Shown piece by piece: positions 8,767 to 17,491 of a DNA stretch of 64,000 nt (position 1 is its first letter; each line of letters starts with the position of its first letter). The stretch lies in assembly GCF_000758685.1 (NCBI RefSeq), contig NZ_CP009286.1:4060501-4124500 (forward strand), given 5' to 3'. This DNA comes from Paenibacillus stellifer. GTDB taxonomy: Bacteria > Bacillota > Bacilli > Paenibacillales > Paenibacillaceae. A program made the position numbers and the translations under genes. The notes below the pieces were generated by a model, which saw nothing but the letters and a program-made list of their open reading frames with translations, searched no databases and was not told where the DNA came from.

Positions 8767-9918
8767 TTACCGCATGCCTCCTTCAGCTATCTTCAATGCC
8801 AGCACCGCCTTAACAATGGCGGTCTCCAGTGCGGCAACATCGCTCTCCGTGTGTCCGTCGCCGAGACTGATCCGGATGCCGCCAAGCGCGGCGGCTTCAT
8901 CTCTTCCCATGGCAAGCAGCACACGGCTTGGCTCCGCCGTTCGGGAGGAACAGGCGGAACGGGTGGATACCAGCATGCCGAGCTGTTCCAGCTGGCGCGC
9001 CAGCACCTCTCCCTTCATGCCCGGGTAGGAGAAATGCACGATATGGGGCGCGCCCGCTTCCGTGCTGTTCACTACAAGCTCCGGAATCCCACGCAGGAAT
9101 GACAGCAGGCGATCCCGCAGCGGCAGCAGCCGGCCCGCCAGCTCCCTCTGCCGCTCCGAAGCGAGCCGCACCGCTTTGGCGCCCGCCACAATTGCGGGCA
9201 AATTCTCGGTTCCGGCGCGCATGCCGTTCTCGTGAGAGCCTCCGCTGATGAGCGGGAACAGCCGGACGCCTTCCCTGACATACAGGAGGCCGACACCGCG
9301 CGGCCCCCGGATTTTATGCGGGGACAGGCTGTACAGATCCGCTCCGAAGTCTCGGGGGCCGCCGGGAAGCTTCCCGAAGCCCTGAACGCCGTCCACATGG
9401 AAGAGCGTCCGCGGATTCGCCTCTTTAACGGCGCGAGCGATATCGCGCTGCGGCTGCACGGACCCGGTCTCGTTATTGACGTGCATGACGCTGACAAGCA
9501 CCGTATCTTTACGCACGGCGGCCGCAATATCCCAAGGATCGATACCGCCGTCCGGCTTCGGCTTCACGAAGTCAACCTCCCAGCCCATTTCCCGCAGCTG
9601 GAGGCAGCTCTCATAGACGGAGGGATGCTCCAGCTCCGTCGTTACGATATGCCTGCCCCTGCCTGAATACTGAAGCGCGGCACCTTTGATAGCCAGATTG
9701 TTGCTCTCCGTCGCGCCCGAAGTGAATGTTATTTCTTCCGTGCGAACGCCCAGCGCGGAAGCGCATACTTCTCGTGCGCGTCTGATCAGCGCTGCGGCAT
9801 CGGCTCCGGCCCGGTGAAGCGAGGAGGGATTGGCGTAATGCAGCTGCATCAGCTGCTCCACCGTCCGCACAACCTCTTCATACGGAGGCGCAGCAGCGGC
9901 ATAATCCCAGTAAATCAT
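8767..9918 (-). CDS. Cysteine desulfurase (NifS/IscS family, ThiI partner)
   Basis: A 383-residue PLP enzyme that takes sulfur from L-cysteine and hands it on as a persulfide. The PLP lysine is K202 in SLSPHKIRGPRG, the cofactor region HVDGVQ is near residue 174, and the catalytic cysteine is C323 in STRSACSS. ThiI starts one base after its stop codon, which points to tRNA s4U formation (the NifZ role in B. subtilis) rather than general Fe-S cluster supply. No isc or suf genes are nearby. The symbol nifZ would fit by context, but family members are hard to tell apart by sequence. Confidence 0.93.
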   Translation of the reverse strand: MIYWDYAAAAPPYEEVVRTVEQLMQLHYANPSSLHRAGADAAALIRRAREVCASALGVRTEEITFTSGATESNNLAIKGAALQYSGRGRHIVTTELEHPSVYESCLQLREMGWEVDFVKPKPDGGIDPWDIAAAVRKDTVLVSVMHVNNETGSVQPQRDIARAVKEANPRTLFHVDGVQGFGKLPGGPRDFGADLYSLSPHKIRGPRGVGLLYVREGVRLFPLISGGSHENGMRAGTENLPAIVAGAKAVRLASERQRELAGRLLPLRDRLLSFLRGIPELVVNSTEAGAPHIVHFSYPGMKGEVLARQLEQLGMLVSTRSACSSRTAEPSRVLLAMGRDEAAALGGIRISLGDGHTESDVAALETAIVKAVLALKIAEGGMR

Positions 9919-9950
9919 ATGGGCTAACTCCTTCTCTGACCATAAATTGA

Positions 9951-10009
9951 AAGGATCAAACGGTGCCTACTGCCGCTCATGCGGCAGAGTTACGGACCGT
10001 TTGACCCTT
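9951..10009. terminator. Nested hairpin between the transglycosylase and cysteine desulfurase genes
   Basis: An outer arm pairs GGATCAAACGGT with ACCGTTTGACC, and an inner hairpin pairs CTGCCGC with GCGGCAG. It lies directly after the lytic transglycosylase stop on the minus strand. The T-tract is weak in both directions, so a regulatory role in the desulfurase leader is also possible. Confidence 0.55.
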
Positions 10010-10013
10010 TATA

Positions 10014-10715
10014 TTATAGCGCGTATTTGCTTCGCGCGCGTTCAATTTTGGCGATATAGTCCTGCGTCTCTTTCGGAAGCTCGTCCAGCCTCTGCAATAG
10101 CTCCGCGTCCGAGTTGACGCCTAGCTTCAGCACGCGGCCCGGTCCGGCGTTATAGGCGGCAAGCGCCATGTTCACCTGTCCGTCAAACCGCTTCAGCTGA
10201 TAGGACAAATAACGAGTGCCTCCGTCAATGCTCTGTGCGGGATCGAATGGGTCCGAAACCCCTAGTCCCTGAGCCGTTCCGTCCATGAGCTGCATAAGTC
10301 CCTTGGCCCCGGCGGAAGAGACAACATTCGGATTAAACGATGATTCCGTATCGATAACCGCTTTGATCAGATCTGCCGGTACACCGTATTTGGCGCTCGC
10401 AGCCTGAATGAGATCTTCGTAATTGGTCGGCTTGCTCTCTGTGCCTAGCCCTGCTATTTCCCCGGAAATAGAATCAACTGCACCACCGAGATTTTGCCAC
10501 AGTAGACCGTCCTCGGTATAAGATGCCGTGCTCTGAGAGGACATATTTTCCGAGGCTCTTTTGGCCGATGCATCATCAAGGATGGTCTGGAACCTCGAAT
10601 CTCCTGTTGATTGTTTATCTTCAACCGACGCGGCTCCCGAAGCACTAGAAGAGTTCTTCAGATTAATCCATTTCAGCTGCTCGATCCGGCCGGTTACGGC
10701 GGGGTTGATATTCAT
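10014..10715 (-). CDS. Lytic transglycosylase, SLT domain
   Basis: A 233-residue protein. The first half (to about 110) is low-complexity and Ser/Ala-rich with no obvious signal peptide; the second half is a soluble-lytic-transglycosylase domain. The catalytic glutamate sits in AVIDTESSFNPN, followed by SSAGAKGLMQLMDGTA and ALAAYNAGPGRVLKLG, the usual SLT motifs. Such enzymes cleave the MurNAc-GlcNAc bond to form 1,6-anhydro ends. The closest known type is B. subtilis YjbJ (CwlQ). I start at the ATG at 10715 because a GAGGG site precedes it; an in-frame ATG at 10745 lacks one. How it is exported is unclear. Confidence 0.87.
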   Translation of the reverse strand: MNINPAVTGRIEQLKWINLKNSSSASGAASVEDKQSTGDSRFQTILDDASAKRASENMSSQSTASYTEDGLLWQNLGGAVDSISGEIAGLGTESKPTNYEDLIQAASAKYGVPADLIKAVIDTESSFNPNVVSSAGAKGLMQLMDGTAQGLGVSDPFDPAQSIDGGTRYLSYQLKRFDGQVNMALAAYNAGPGRVLKLGVNSDAELLQRLDELPKETQDYIAKIERARSKYAL

Positions 10716-10863
10716 GCTGCCGCATACCCTCTTTCCTGGTTTCATTCTGTTACTTAATCTATCGGCAGAAGAGCCGGAATAATTAAGGATTTCGTTATTT
10801 TACCAGGAAGCGGCTTCCTTTGCACGGAACGTTTCGCATTCAAGCTCAAGGCTTAGACTATTA

Positions 10864-10906
10864 GCAAAAAACCTTCAGATCCGTATTACCGGACCTGAAG
10901 GTCTTC
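10864..10906 (-). terminator. Intrinsic terminator after the small membrane protein gene
   Basis: On the minus strand ACCTTCAGGTCCG and CGGATCTGAAGGT pair around a short loop and are followed by TTTTTTGC. Confidence 0.85.
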
Positions 10907-10923
10907 TTCCTGCTTGGCCTGTG

Positions 10924-11307
10924 TCAGCGGGCAAAAGGAATCATCACAAAATAGCTGAGTACAGCGACAATGCCCAGCCCAAGCCCCCAGGCTCCTGCCG
11001 TTTTGCGGCCGTTGTTGTAGGCATAATAACCCAGCACGGCGGCAAGCGGTCCAAGAATGATGGGCCAGATGAAGAGGGATGCAAGCCCAAGACCTACAGC
11101 GGCATAGCCGACCGACTTGTATGCATCATCGTTGTCGGCAGCTCCCTGCACTTCCGGCGAACGGTCTCGAACCGGCACCGGACTGACCTCAGCGGCGTAT
11201 TCCTCCCGGTGCTCGGGCGATTTGCGAGGATAATCAGTCCGGGGACGGATCATAATTTTTTTGCGTCTGGACCGGACAGGCTCAGTGCCTCTCTGTTCAT
11301 TGTCCAT
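10924..11307 (-). CDS. Small membrane protein, DUF4190-like
   Basis: A 127-residue protein with a basic, hydrophilic N-terminus (about 1-65, rich in R, E and P) and two C-terminal hydrophobic helices, GLASLFIWPIILGPLAAVLG and GLGLGIVAVLSYFVMI, separated by a short polar loop (YYAYNNGRKTAG). This arrangement resembles DUF4190-type proteins. I do not recognise a specific function. It lies 10 bases downstream of the DUF1540 gene on the same strand and may be co-transcribed with it. Confidence 0.7.
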   Translation of the reverse strand: MDNEQRGTEPVRSRRKKIMIRPRTDYPRKSPEHREEYAAEVSPVPVRDRSPEVQGAADNDDAYKSVGYAAVGLGLASLFIWPIILGPLAAVLGYYAYNNGRKTAGAWGLGLGIVAVLSYFVMIPFAR

Positions 11308-11316
11308 GGCGGCCTC

Positions 11317-11541
11317 CTAAGCTTTTGGCTTAAAGGTCAGACAGCAGGTTGCAGAGGAATTGTTGGCGACATCGCGATGATCCGAGAAGGTCATCTCTTC
11401 GGCATACTCTTCTTTGATGCGGTTTCCGGAATGCTTGTCGATTTCGATGATGATGGATTCGGCGCGGCACACATTGCTTTCTCCCCAATAATTACAGTTG
11501 CTTACGCTGCAGTTGACTACCGTTCTCGCGGTATTGGTCAT
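11317..11541 (-). CDS. DUF1540 domain-containing protein
   Basis: A 74-residue cysteine-containing protein. The motif CSVSNCNYWGESNVC (residues 11-25) plus a late CC pair matches DUF1540, a short family with conserved cysteines thought to bind metal and common in spore-forming Firmicutes. The function is unknown. It heads a likely two-gene unit with the small membrane protein at 10924. Confidence 0.8.
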   Translation of the reverse strand: MTNTARTVVNCSVSNCNYWGESNVCRAESIIIEIDKHSGNRIKEEYAEEMTFSDHRDVANNSSATCCLTFKPKA

Positions 11542-11671
11542 TAATGATCACCTCGGAATCATTATGTCCCTGCCAAGACGTCGATATTCGATGTTCGGAC
11601 AGCCAAAAGAAGCCACAGACGGTAATACGGGAGTCGGCTTTCATTGCGGCGTTTATGCTTTCTGATATTAT

Positions 11672-11707
11672 AAAAAAGCTTCCGGCGCTCGCATGGCGCC
11701 GGAAGCC
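11672..11707 (-). terminator. Intrinsic terminator after ypuI-like gene
   Basis: The stem GGCTTCCGGCGC/GCGCCGGAAGC is followed on the minus strand by TTTTTTA. Confidence 0.92.
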
Positions 11708-11713
11708 TCTTGT

Positions 11714-12211
11714 CTACACTTGGTTCTGCATTCGCTTTTCCGTCAAATAATCATTTTCGTAATAGGTAAGCTCGTCGCGAAGATCTTCATACACCTTCGT
11801 AATATCCAGCACAATGCTGCGCGCCGCCTGAACCGGCTTCTTGCGGAAGCGGATCGCGTCTTGCCCGGTGTAGGCGTAACGGCCGTCCTCGGAATAGCTT
11901 TCATTCTTGGGGTAGAAGAAGTTGTTCACGCCATAGTGATACACGTTGTACAATGCCTTTTGTGCAAAATCCTCGTCGAAATTGGCGCGGCGGAGCGCTA
12001 CGCCCAGCTTCTCGTACGACATTTCGGAGAAGACCAGCAAATGACGCAAGTCAGACAGAAAGCCCTCATAGTAGCGGGTCGTTTCTTCATCCTGCCCGCC
12101 CTCGGCAAGCTGCGGCATTGCGTTATGGTTAAGGAACAATTCCAGTTTTTCGATGGCAATTTTCAGTTTTTCTCTTGTGGATTCGCACAGTTTTTGAACA
12201 TTGGCTGACAT
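11714..12211 (-). CDS. ypuI: YpuI-like conserved protein (DUF3907)
   Basis: A 165-residue soluble, mostly helical protein without signal peptide or membrane segment. The pattern EKLELFLNHNAMPQL, LSDLRHLLVFSEMSYEKLG and NVYHYGVNNFFYPKNE recalls B. subtilis YpuI. Its function is unknown. It is a single-gene unit with its own terminator and is divergent from the subtilisin-like protease gene at 12392. Confidence 0.65.
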   Translation of the reverse strand: MSANVQKLCESTREKLKIAIEKLELFLNHNAMPQLAEGGQDEETTRYYEGFLSDLRHLLVFSEMSYEKLGVALRRANFDEDFAQKALYNVYHYGVNNFFYPKNESYSEDGRYAYTGQDAIRFRKKPVQAARSIVLDITKVYEDLRDELTYYENDYLTEKRMQNQV

Positions 12212-12391
12212 GGCGGCCCATCCCCCTTAGAATTCCTTGGCGTCGTGTTACAAAATTACTTGCAAATTAATCGTTTTCATGTCTATCCTATCACAAATTT
12301 TGCCTTGGCGGTATCCTTTTTACGCATGTATAAATCTGGCGGGTCCCTTCCATGCTAACGATAGCAGATAACACAGGAAGGAGCGGAAAGT

Positions 12392-14305
12392 ATGTCCCGA
12401 AAAAATATCGCGATTGCCGGCCTGCTGACGACCGTCTGCGCTTCGGCGCTCATACTCGGCGTTCGCTCTTCGAATGACGGAACCGTTCGTCAAGCCGGGG
12501 TTTCGCAAACCGGTAATTCCAAGAGCGTTCGCAGCCAGGCTGCCCGGGAGCAGACTGTCAAGAAAACGTATCTTTCGCAGGACGTGCAGACAACGGAATC
12601 CTTAACTCACCTCGATGCAGGACGCGATTTGAAAACCATGCTGTCGAAGGCCGCCGGACAGCCCGCCGATCAAGTTGCGTCTTACGCCAGAAAGCTGCAG
12701 CGCAGCCACGGGCATATCGCCATGCTGATGTGGATCGACTTCTCCACCGGCAAGGCCAGCACCTTCAAGTCGGTGCAGCCCAAAGGTACAGCGCAGCAGG
12801 AGAAGATTATGCAGCAGTACCTAAGTGCAGCCAAGACGGCGATCAAGCGGCAGGGCGCTTATGAATCTCCGGCATTCACTGTCGGGGACAAAAGCTATTT
12901 TCTGATGGGGCAGCGCAGCTCGGACGGCCGGTACGGCGTCATTGGCCTGATCGACCGGACGGTTCTTAAACAGGTCACGAACCATCAGCAGAAGAATCTG
13001 CGGCTTATTCCCTATCCGAAGGAAGGGCGGTTCCGGGTGGAGTCCGTTCATACCGATACACTGCGGGACATTACTGTCAAGACCGGGCATGACAACGAGA
13101 ACGCCAGCCACTATTACGAGAACGAAATCGTCGTCCGGTTTCGAAACGAGATTCCGGATAACCGGCAGCTGCAGGCCATCGCCCGCGAAATCCACGGCAG
13201 CGCGCCCCGCAAGCTGGGGTATGCCTATATTTTCCGTTCGTCGGACATGACGTATCCGGAGCTTAAGAATTACTTCGAAAGCAGATGGCATCCGCAGTAC
13301 ACCGAGCCTCACTATATGTATTTAACCAACGATACCGTCAGCGAAAATATGACATATGATGCTGCTCCGAACGACATGCTCTTCTCCGCTTACCAATGGA
13401 ATCTCCCCGTCATTGAGACCGGCAAGGGATGGAACTTGTCGCGGGGAAGCAACACAGTCCCGGTGGCTGTCGTGGATACGGGCGTGCAGGCCGACCATCC
13501 CGACCTGAAGGGGCAGCTGCTCAAAGGATACAACGCCATCATCGGCTCAGGACTGCCGGATGACGATGTGGGCCACGGCACGCATGTTACAGGCATTATC
13601 GGCGCCCTGGTCAACAACGGCGAGGGCGTAGCCGGCATCAGCTGGTACAATAAGATTTTGCCGGTCAAAGTGCTGGACAACACAGGCGCGGGCACGACGT
13701 ATTCCGTCGCGGAAGGCATCATATGGGCGGCTGACCACGGCGCCAAGGTCATTAACCTCAGTCTGGGCAACTATGCGGATTCCCAGTTCCTGCATGACGC
13801 CATTAAATACGCCTATAACAAGGATGTCGTACTGGTTTCGGCTTCGGGCAACGACAATACGGAACGGCCCGGGTATCCCGCCGCCTATCCCGAGGTACTG
13901 GCAGTAGCCGCGACCACCGCCTCCGACGAGAGAGCATCCTTCTCCAACTACGGAGATTATGTAGATGTTGCCGCCCCGGGCGAGAGCATTGCCAGCACCT
14001 ATATCGGCAGCCAGTACGCCGCGCTGTCCGGAACTTCGATGGCCAGCCCCCATGCGGCCGCCCTAGCGGGTCTGGTCCGCTCATTGAATCCCGATCTGAC
14101 CAACAAGGAGGTCATGAGTCTCATGACCAAGAACGCGGTGGATCTGGGCGCGAAGGGACATGACAAATATTTCGGCTGGGGCCGGCTCGATGTATACCGC
14201 ACCCTTCAGGCCGCAGCCGGGGAAGGGGTTGCTGTCGAGCAGTGGCCGCAGCATGTCCAGAGCCGGCTGCAGCAGCTTCAGCGGCGGCTGAAAGGCCTGA
14301 TGTAG
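12392..14305 (+). CDS. Secreted subtilisin-like serine protease (S8) with N-terminal sensor-like domain
   Basis: A 637-residue exported protease. After a signal peptide or anchor (about 8-24) come some 210 residues of unassigned sequence; part (about 105-195) resembles an extracellular sensor fold (MLMWIDFSTGK, YFLMGQRSSDGRYGVIGLID). Residues 240-310 look like an inhibitor/propeptide domain (YYENEIVVRFRNEIPD). The S8 catalytic domain follows with the triad D362 (AVVDTG), H398 (GHGTHVTG) and S549 (GTSMASPHAA), and the oxyanion asparagine in SASGNDN. The protein ends in a short basic helix. An AGGAAGGAG-like site precedes the ATG. The regulatory or processing role of the N-terminal region is inference. 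Confidence 0.92.
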   Translation: MSRKNIAIAGLLTTVCASALILGVRSSNDGTVRQAGVSQTGNSKSVRSQAAREQTVKKTYLSQDVQTTESLTHLDAGRDLKTMLSKAAGQPADQVASYARKLQRSHGHIAMLMWIDFSTGKASTFKSVQPKGTAQQEKIMQQYLSAAKTAIKRQGAYESPAFTVGDKSYFLMGQRSSDGRYGVIGLIDRTVLKQVTNHQQKNLRLIPYPKEGRFRVESVHTDTLRDITVKTGHDNENASHYYENEIVVRFRNEIPDNRQLQAIAREIHGSAPRKLGYAYIFRSSDMTYPELKNYFESRWHPQYTEPHYMYLTNDTVSENMTYDAAPNDMLFSAYQWNLPVIETGKGWNLSRGSNTVPVAVVDTGVQADHPDLKGQLLKGYNAIIGSGLPDDDVGHGTHVTGIIGALVNNGEGVAGISWYNKILPVKVLDNTGAGTTYSVAEGIIWAADHGAKVINLSLGNYADSQFLHDAIKYAYNKDVVLVSASGNDNTERPGYPAAYPEVLAVAATTASDERASFSNYGDYVDVAAPGESIASTYIGSQYAALSGTSMASPHAAALAGLVRSLNPDLTNKEVMSLMTKNAVDLGAKGHDKYFGWGRLDVYRTLQAAAGEGVAVEQWPQHVQSRLQQLQRRLKGLM

Positions 14306-14448
14306 GCAGAGTGGTGTATGCTAAGCAAGAAAGATGTAAGCAGAACGATGAGCAGAACGATGTAAGTAGAGCGATCAAGCAGAGCGAAACAACCGCTCAA
14401 GTGAAATGAACAGGCTCAGGCTCGCTTGGATCAGAGATTGATATTCAA

Positions 14449-14507
14449 GAAGAGCGCGGCCGCTCTTCGAATAATTAGGTCAGCCACTTTGGCTGGCTTC
14501 TTTATTT
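14449..14507. terminator. Two tandem hairpins between convergent protease and MocR-type regulator genes
   Basis: GAAGAGCG/CGCTCTTC (14449-14468) faces the minus-strand gene. CAGCCA/TGGCTG (14481-14495), followed by GCTTCTTTATTT, serves the plus-strand protease gene. Confidence 0.7.
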
Positions 14508-16085
14508 GGCGCCTTCTCCTGCTTTGAAGTCCCCTGCTGCTTCCGCAAGAAGCAACAGCAGCTTCAGCAGCCCCTGCTCCATCTTCGCTTCGTCCATCTG
14601 GGCGTAGCAGATGCGGATATGATGGGCCGGCGGCTCGCCCGAATAGCAGACATTGCCCGGCAGAAAGGAGATGCCCTCCCGGATTGCCCGGCTGTAGAGC
14701 TCCCCGGTATCAATGTAATCCGGCAGCTCCAGCCAGAAGTTGAGTCCGCCTCCAGGGATATTCCAGCGGACCCCCTTCGGCGCATGGCGCTTCAGCAGCG
14801 CCGCCGCACGTGCCATCCGCGATTTCAGCGCGGATCTTAATCCCTTCATGTATGCCTCATACCGGTCTGCGATGAAAGGGAGCACAGCCAGCTGGATGAG
14901 CAGCGGGCTGCCGAGATCGCTTGCCGCCTTGGCGGCGGTGAGCCGCTCCAGAATGTCGCCTTCCGCGGCAACCCCGGCCACCCGGCATCCGGGAGCCAGC
15001 ACCTTGCTGAAGCTCTTCATGTAGACGACATGACCTTCCGTGTCCAGACTCTTGATGGATGGCGGCGGTGGCGACCCAAAATGCAAATCGGAAAAAGGGT
15101 CGTCCTCCACAATCAGGCAGCCGTAGCTGCGGGCCAGCTCCAGCAGCCGCTGTCTCCGCTCCAGACTCATCGTGGCGCCGCACGGGTTCTGAAACGTCGG
15201 AACCGTGTAGATCAGCTTGGGCGGCCGCCGGTCGCACAGCTTGGTCAGCAGATCGACGCGCATCCCGTCCTTATCAACGGGGACGCCGATCATGTCCGCC
15301 CCCCTGCCGGCGAAGACATCGATCGCTCCGGTATAGCTCGGCGCCTCCAAATAGACCGTATCGCCCGGACCGACGAATGTCCGGGCCACCAGATCAATGC
15401 CCTGCTGCGTTCCGCTCGTAATCAGCAGCCCTTCCTGCGGAAGGACGATGCCCCGGGTCCGGAGATGCCTGCGCACCGCCTCCCGAAGCGAAGGATCGCC
15501 CTGAAAATTGCCGTAGGCCGACATCAGCTCCGGCCGCTTCGCAACAAGTGAAGTCATGGCGGCTCCGATTTCCTTCAGCGGCAGCATGCCGGAATCGATT
15601 GCAGCCAGATGAAACGAGTACTCCGCTTCAGAGAAATTGAAATTGCGCCATAGCTGGGCGCGGGGCAAATAATCCTCATAATCCTTCTGCCACTCCGGCT
15701 CCGTCCGGCCTGAAGCGAAGCGGGTCGCATGCTTCCCTGCATACGCTGCCGCTGCCGGCTGCTCTTCAGAAGCTCCCCGCTTCCCGGCTGCATGGCTGCC
15801 GGTTGTGCCTTGTCTGTCCGCCAGCGGCTTGGGACCGGCTCCGCTCCCCGGGGCTGCCGCGAAACAGCCGAGCCCCTGACGCCGGATCAGCCATCCCCGC
15901 CTTTCGAGATCGGCGTAAGCCTTGCTGACTGTAACTTGGCACACTTCAAGCATCTCCGCCATTTTACGCACGGAAGGCAGCTGTTCCCCGGGCTGTAGAA
16001 GACCCGACGAAATGCGCTGACTCAGCGTGTCGCTGATCTGAAGCGGCAGCGGCCTGCCGCTGCCCCGGTTAATCTCGATATGCAT
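14502..16085 (-). CDS. MocR/PdxR-type transcription regulator (GntR wHTH fused to aminotransferase-like domain)
   Basis: A 527-residue fusion. Residues 1-75 are a GntR winged helix (LPLQISDTLSQRISSG, QLPSVRKMAEMLEVCQVTVS). A low-complexity linker spans about 78-145. The rest is a fold-type I aminotransferase domain that keeps the PLP lysine K361 in MKSFSKVLAPG and the cofactor motif VPTFQNPCGATMS. MocR regulators bind PLP or aldimines and control vitamin B6, GABA, taurine or amino-acid genes. It is divergent from an aminotransferase gene whose promoter region holds a perfect direct repeat, so that gene is its likely target, together with itself. The effector cannot be told from sequence. Confidence 0.93.
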   Translation of the reverse strand: MHIEINRGSGRPLPLQISDTLSQRISSGLLQPGEQLPSVRKMAEMLEVCQVTVSKAYADLERRGWLIRRQGLGCFAAAPGSGAGPKPLADRQGTTGSHAAGKRGASEEQPAAAAYAGKHATRFASGRTEPEWQKDYEDYLPRAQLWRNFNFSEAEYSFHLAAIDSGMLPLKEIGAAMTSLVAKRPELMSAYGNFQGDPSLREAVRRHLRTRGIVLPQEGLLITSGTQQGIDLVARTFVGPGDTVYLEAPSYTGAIDVFAGRGADMIGVPVDKDGMRVDLLTKLCDRRPPKLIYTVPTFQNPCGATMSLERRQRLLELARSYGCLIVEDDPFSDLHFGSPPPPSIKSLDTEGHVVYMKSFSKVLAPGCRVAGVAAEGDILERLTAAKAASDLGSPLLIQLAVLPFIADRYEAYMKGLRSALKSRMARAAALLKRHAPKGVRWNIPGGGLNFWLELPDYIDTGELYSRAIREGISFLPGNVCYSGEPPAHHIRICYAQMDEAKMEQGLLKLLLLLAEAAGDFKAGEGAK

Positions 16086-16099
16086 GACAATCGCCTCCG

Positions 16100-16129
16100 A
16101 CTGTTATACTCGCTCCTTTACTGTTATAC
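16100..16129. promoter_or_regulatory. Perfect 10-bp direct repeat, candidate operator of the MocR-type regulator
   Basis: ACTGTTATAC occurs at 16100-16109 and again at 16120-16129, exactly 20 bp apart, about two helical turns. MocR-family dimers characteristically bind direct repeats in divergent promoter regions. The second copy overlaps the predicted -35 box of the aminotransferase gene, and both copies carry TATAAC on the minus strand. Confidence 0.65.
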
Positions 16130-16146
16130 AGCTCTGCCGCTATGAT
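16117..16146 (+). promoter_or_regulatory. Predicted sigma-A promoter of the aminotransferase gene
   Basis: -35 TTTACT (16117-16122), an 18-base spacer and -10 TATGAT (16141-16146), followed by the GAGGAG ribosome site at 16165. It overlaps the second half of the direct repeat. Confidence 0.5.
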
Positions 16147-16180
16147 ACCATCAAAATCAAAAACGAGGAGCAAAAAGTTC

Positions 16181-17398
16181 ATGAAACCTTCCTATTCCGT
16201 TATGGCGAATCATCTCGGTTCGTCCGCTGTCCGCGATATTCTGAAGCTGACCCAGGGCAGCGATGTCATCTCTCTGGCGGGCGGGCTGCCCGGTGAAGAC
16301 CTGTTCCCGGTTGAGGCGGTGCGCGAGGCGTATTCCCGTGTCCTGTCGGGAAGCTCCTCGGTTCTGCAGTACGGTCTTACGGAAGGCTATCTTCCGCTTC
16401 GCGAACGTCTCTCTTCCCGGCTTGCCCGGCAGGGAATCCAGGCTTCCCCCGATAACCTCCTGCTGACCACCGGCTCGCAGCAGTCGATCGATCTGCTGTG
16501 CCGCATGCTGATCGATCCCGGCGACACCGTTCTCGTGGAGTCCCCCACCTACCTGGCCGCTCTCCAGGTGCTGGGTTCCTACCGCGCGAACATCGTGGCG
16601 GTAGAAAGTGACAATGACGGCATGCTCCCGGACGATCTGGAGCGGAAGCTGACGGCCCACCGCCCCAAGCTTCTGTATGCTGTCCCGACTTTCGGCAATC
16701 CGACCGGAGCCACCTGGAGCGAAGAACGCCGGAAAGCTGCCCTTGAGCTGTGCCGCCGCAGCGATACGCTAATTCTGGAGGACAACCCTTATGGGGAGAT
16801 CGCCTTTCCGGGCGGAGAGCGGAGCCAGCTTCCCTCTCTGAAGGCGCTTGACGACGCTAGCGCCGGAGACACGGTCCTATACACCGGCACCTTCTCCAAA
16901 ATCGTCGCTCCCGCCCTCCGTACCGGCTGGATTACAGGCGGCCGCGAGCTCATCGCGACGCTTGCCCGGGCCAAGCAGGCCGCCGATCTTCATTCAAGCA
17001 CAATCGATCAGAGAGCATTGGCCGAGCTGCTGTCCTTCTTCGATCTGGAAAGCCACATCGCCTTGATCTCGCGCGAATATGCTTCGCGCACGAAGGCCTT
17101 GTCCGCTGCGCTGCATTCGGCCGGTTGGGCGGGCGCTTCCTTCGAAGAACCGCAGGGCGGCATGTTCCTGTGGCTGATGCTGGACCCTTCTATCAACACT
17201 ACCCGGCTTCTGCCGCTGGCGCTGGACAGAGGCGTCGCCTTTGTACCAGGCGAGGTCTTCTACCCGGGGCAGCCGAAGCTCAATGCAATGCGGCTGAACT
17301 TCACCCATACACCGCCGAAGCAGCTGCCGCTCGCCGTAGAGCGGCTGGGCGAAGCGATTGAAGAGTGGAACAGCCTGGCCGGGACTCCGGCCCTCTAA
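16181..17398 (+). CDS. PLP-dependent aminotransferase, class I/II (2-aminoadipate aminotransferase/LysN-like)
   Basis: A 405-residue fold-type I aminotransferase. Motifs: ISLAGGLPGEDLFP near the start, the substrate region VPTFGNPTGATWS (about 168-180), ILEDNPYGEI (198-207) and the PLP lysine K240 in GTFSKIVAPALRTGW. The AGGLP and DNPYGE patterns match the LysN / multi-substrate subgroup that uses aromatic, branched-chain or 2-aminoadipate donors. I chose the ATG at 16181 because GAGGAG lies 10 bases upstream; the frame is open to 16142 without such a site. It is divergent from the MocR-type gene and probably controlled by it. Confidence 0.9.
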   Translation: MKPSYSVMANHLGSSAVRDILKLTQGSDVISLAGGLPGEDLFPVEAVREAYSRVLSGSSSVLQYGLTEGYLPLRERLSSRLARQGIQASPDNLLLTTGSQQSIDLLCRMLIDPGDTVLVESPTYLAALQVLGSYRANIVAVESDNDGMLPDDLERKLTAHRPKLLYAVPTFGNPTGATWSEERRKAALELCRRSDTLILEDNPYGEIAFPGGERSQLPSLKALDDASAGDTVLYTGTFSKIVAPALRTGWITGGRELIATLARAKQAADLHSSTIDQRALAELLSFFDLESHIALISREYASRTKALSAALHSAGWAGASFEEPQGGMFLWLMLDPSINTTRLLPLALDRGVAFVPGEVFYPGQPKLNAMRLNFTHTPPKQLPLAVERLGEAIEEWNSLAGTPAL

Positions 17399-17407
17399 CA
17401 GCAAGTA

Positions 17408-17452
17408 CAAAAAGCGGCGGCGCCTCCGGATTATCGGATGCGCCGCCGCTTT
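17408..17452. terminator. Strong bidirectional hairpin between aminotransferase gene and rnpB
   Basis: AGCGGCGGCGC/GCGCCGCCGCT, with an inner TCCG/CGGA, is followed by TTTTTG on the minus strand and TTTATG on the plus strand. It most clearly terminates rnpB. Confidence 0.85.
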
Positions 17453-17491
17453 ATGACGTTTGATTAGTCATATCAAGGTGTTGCCAGTTTA

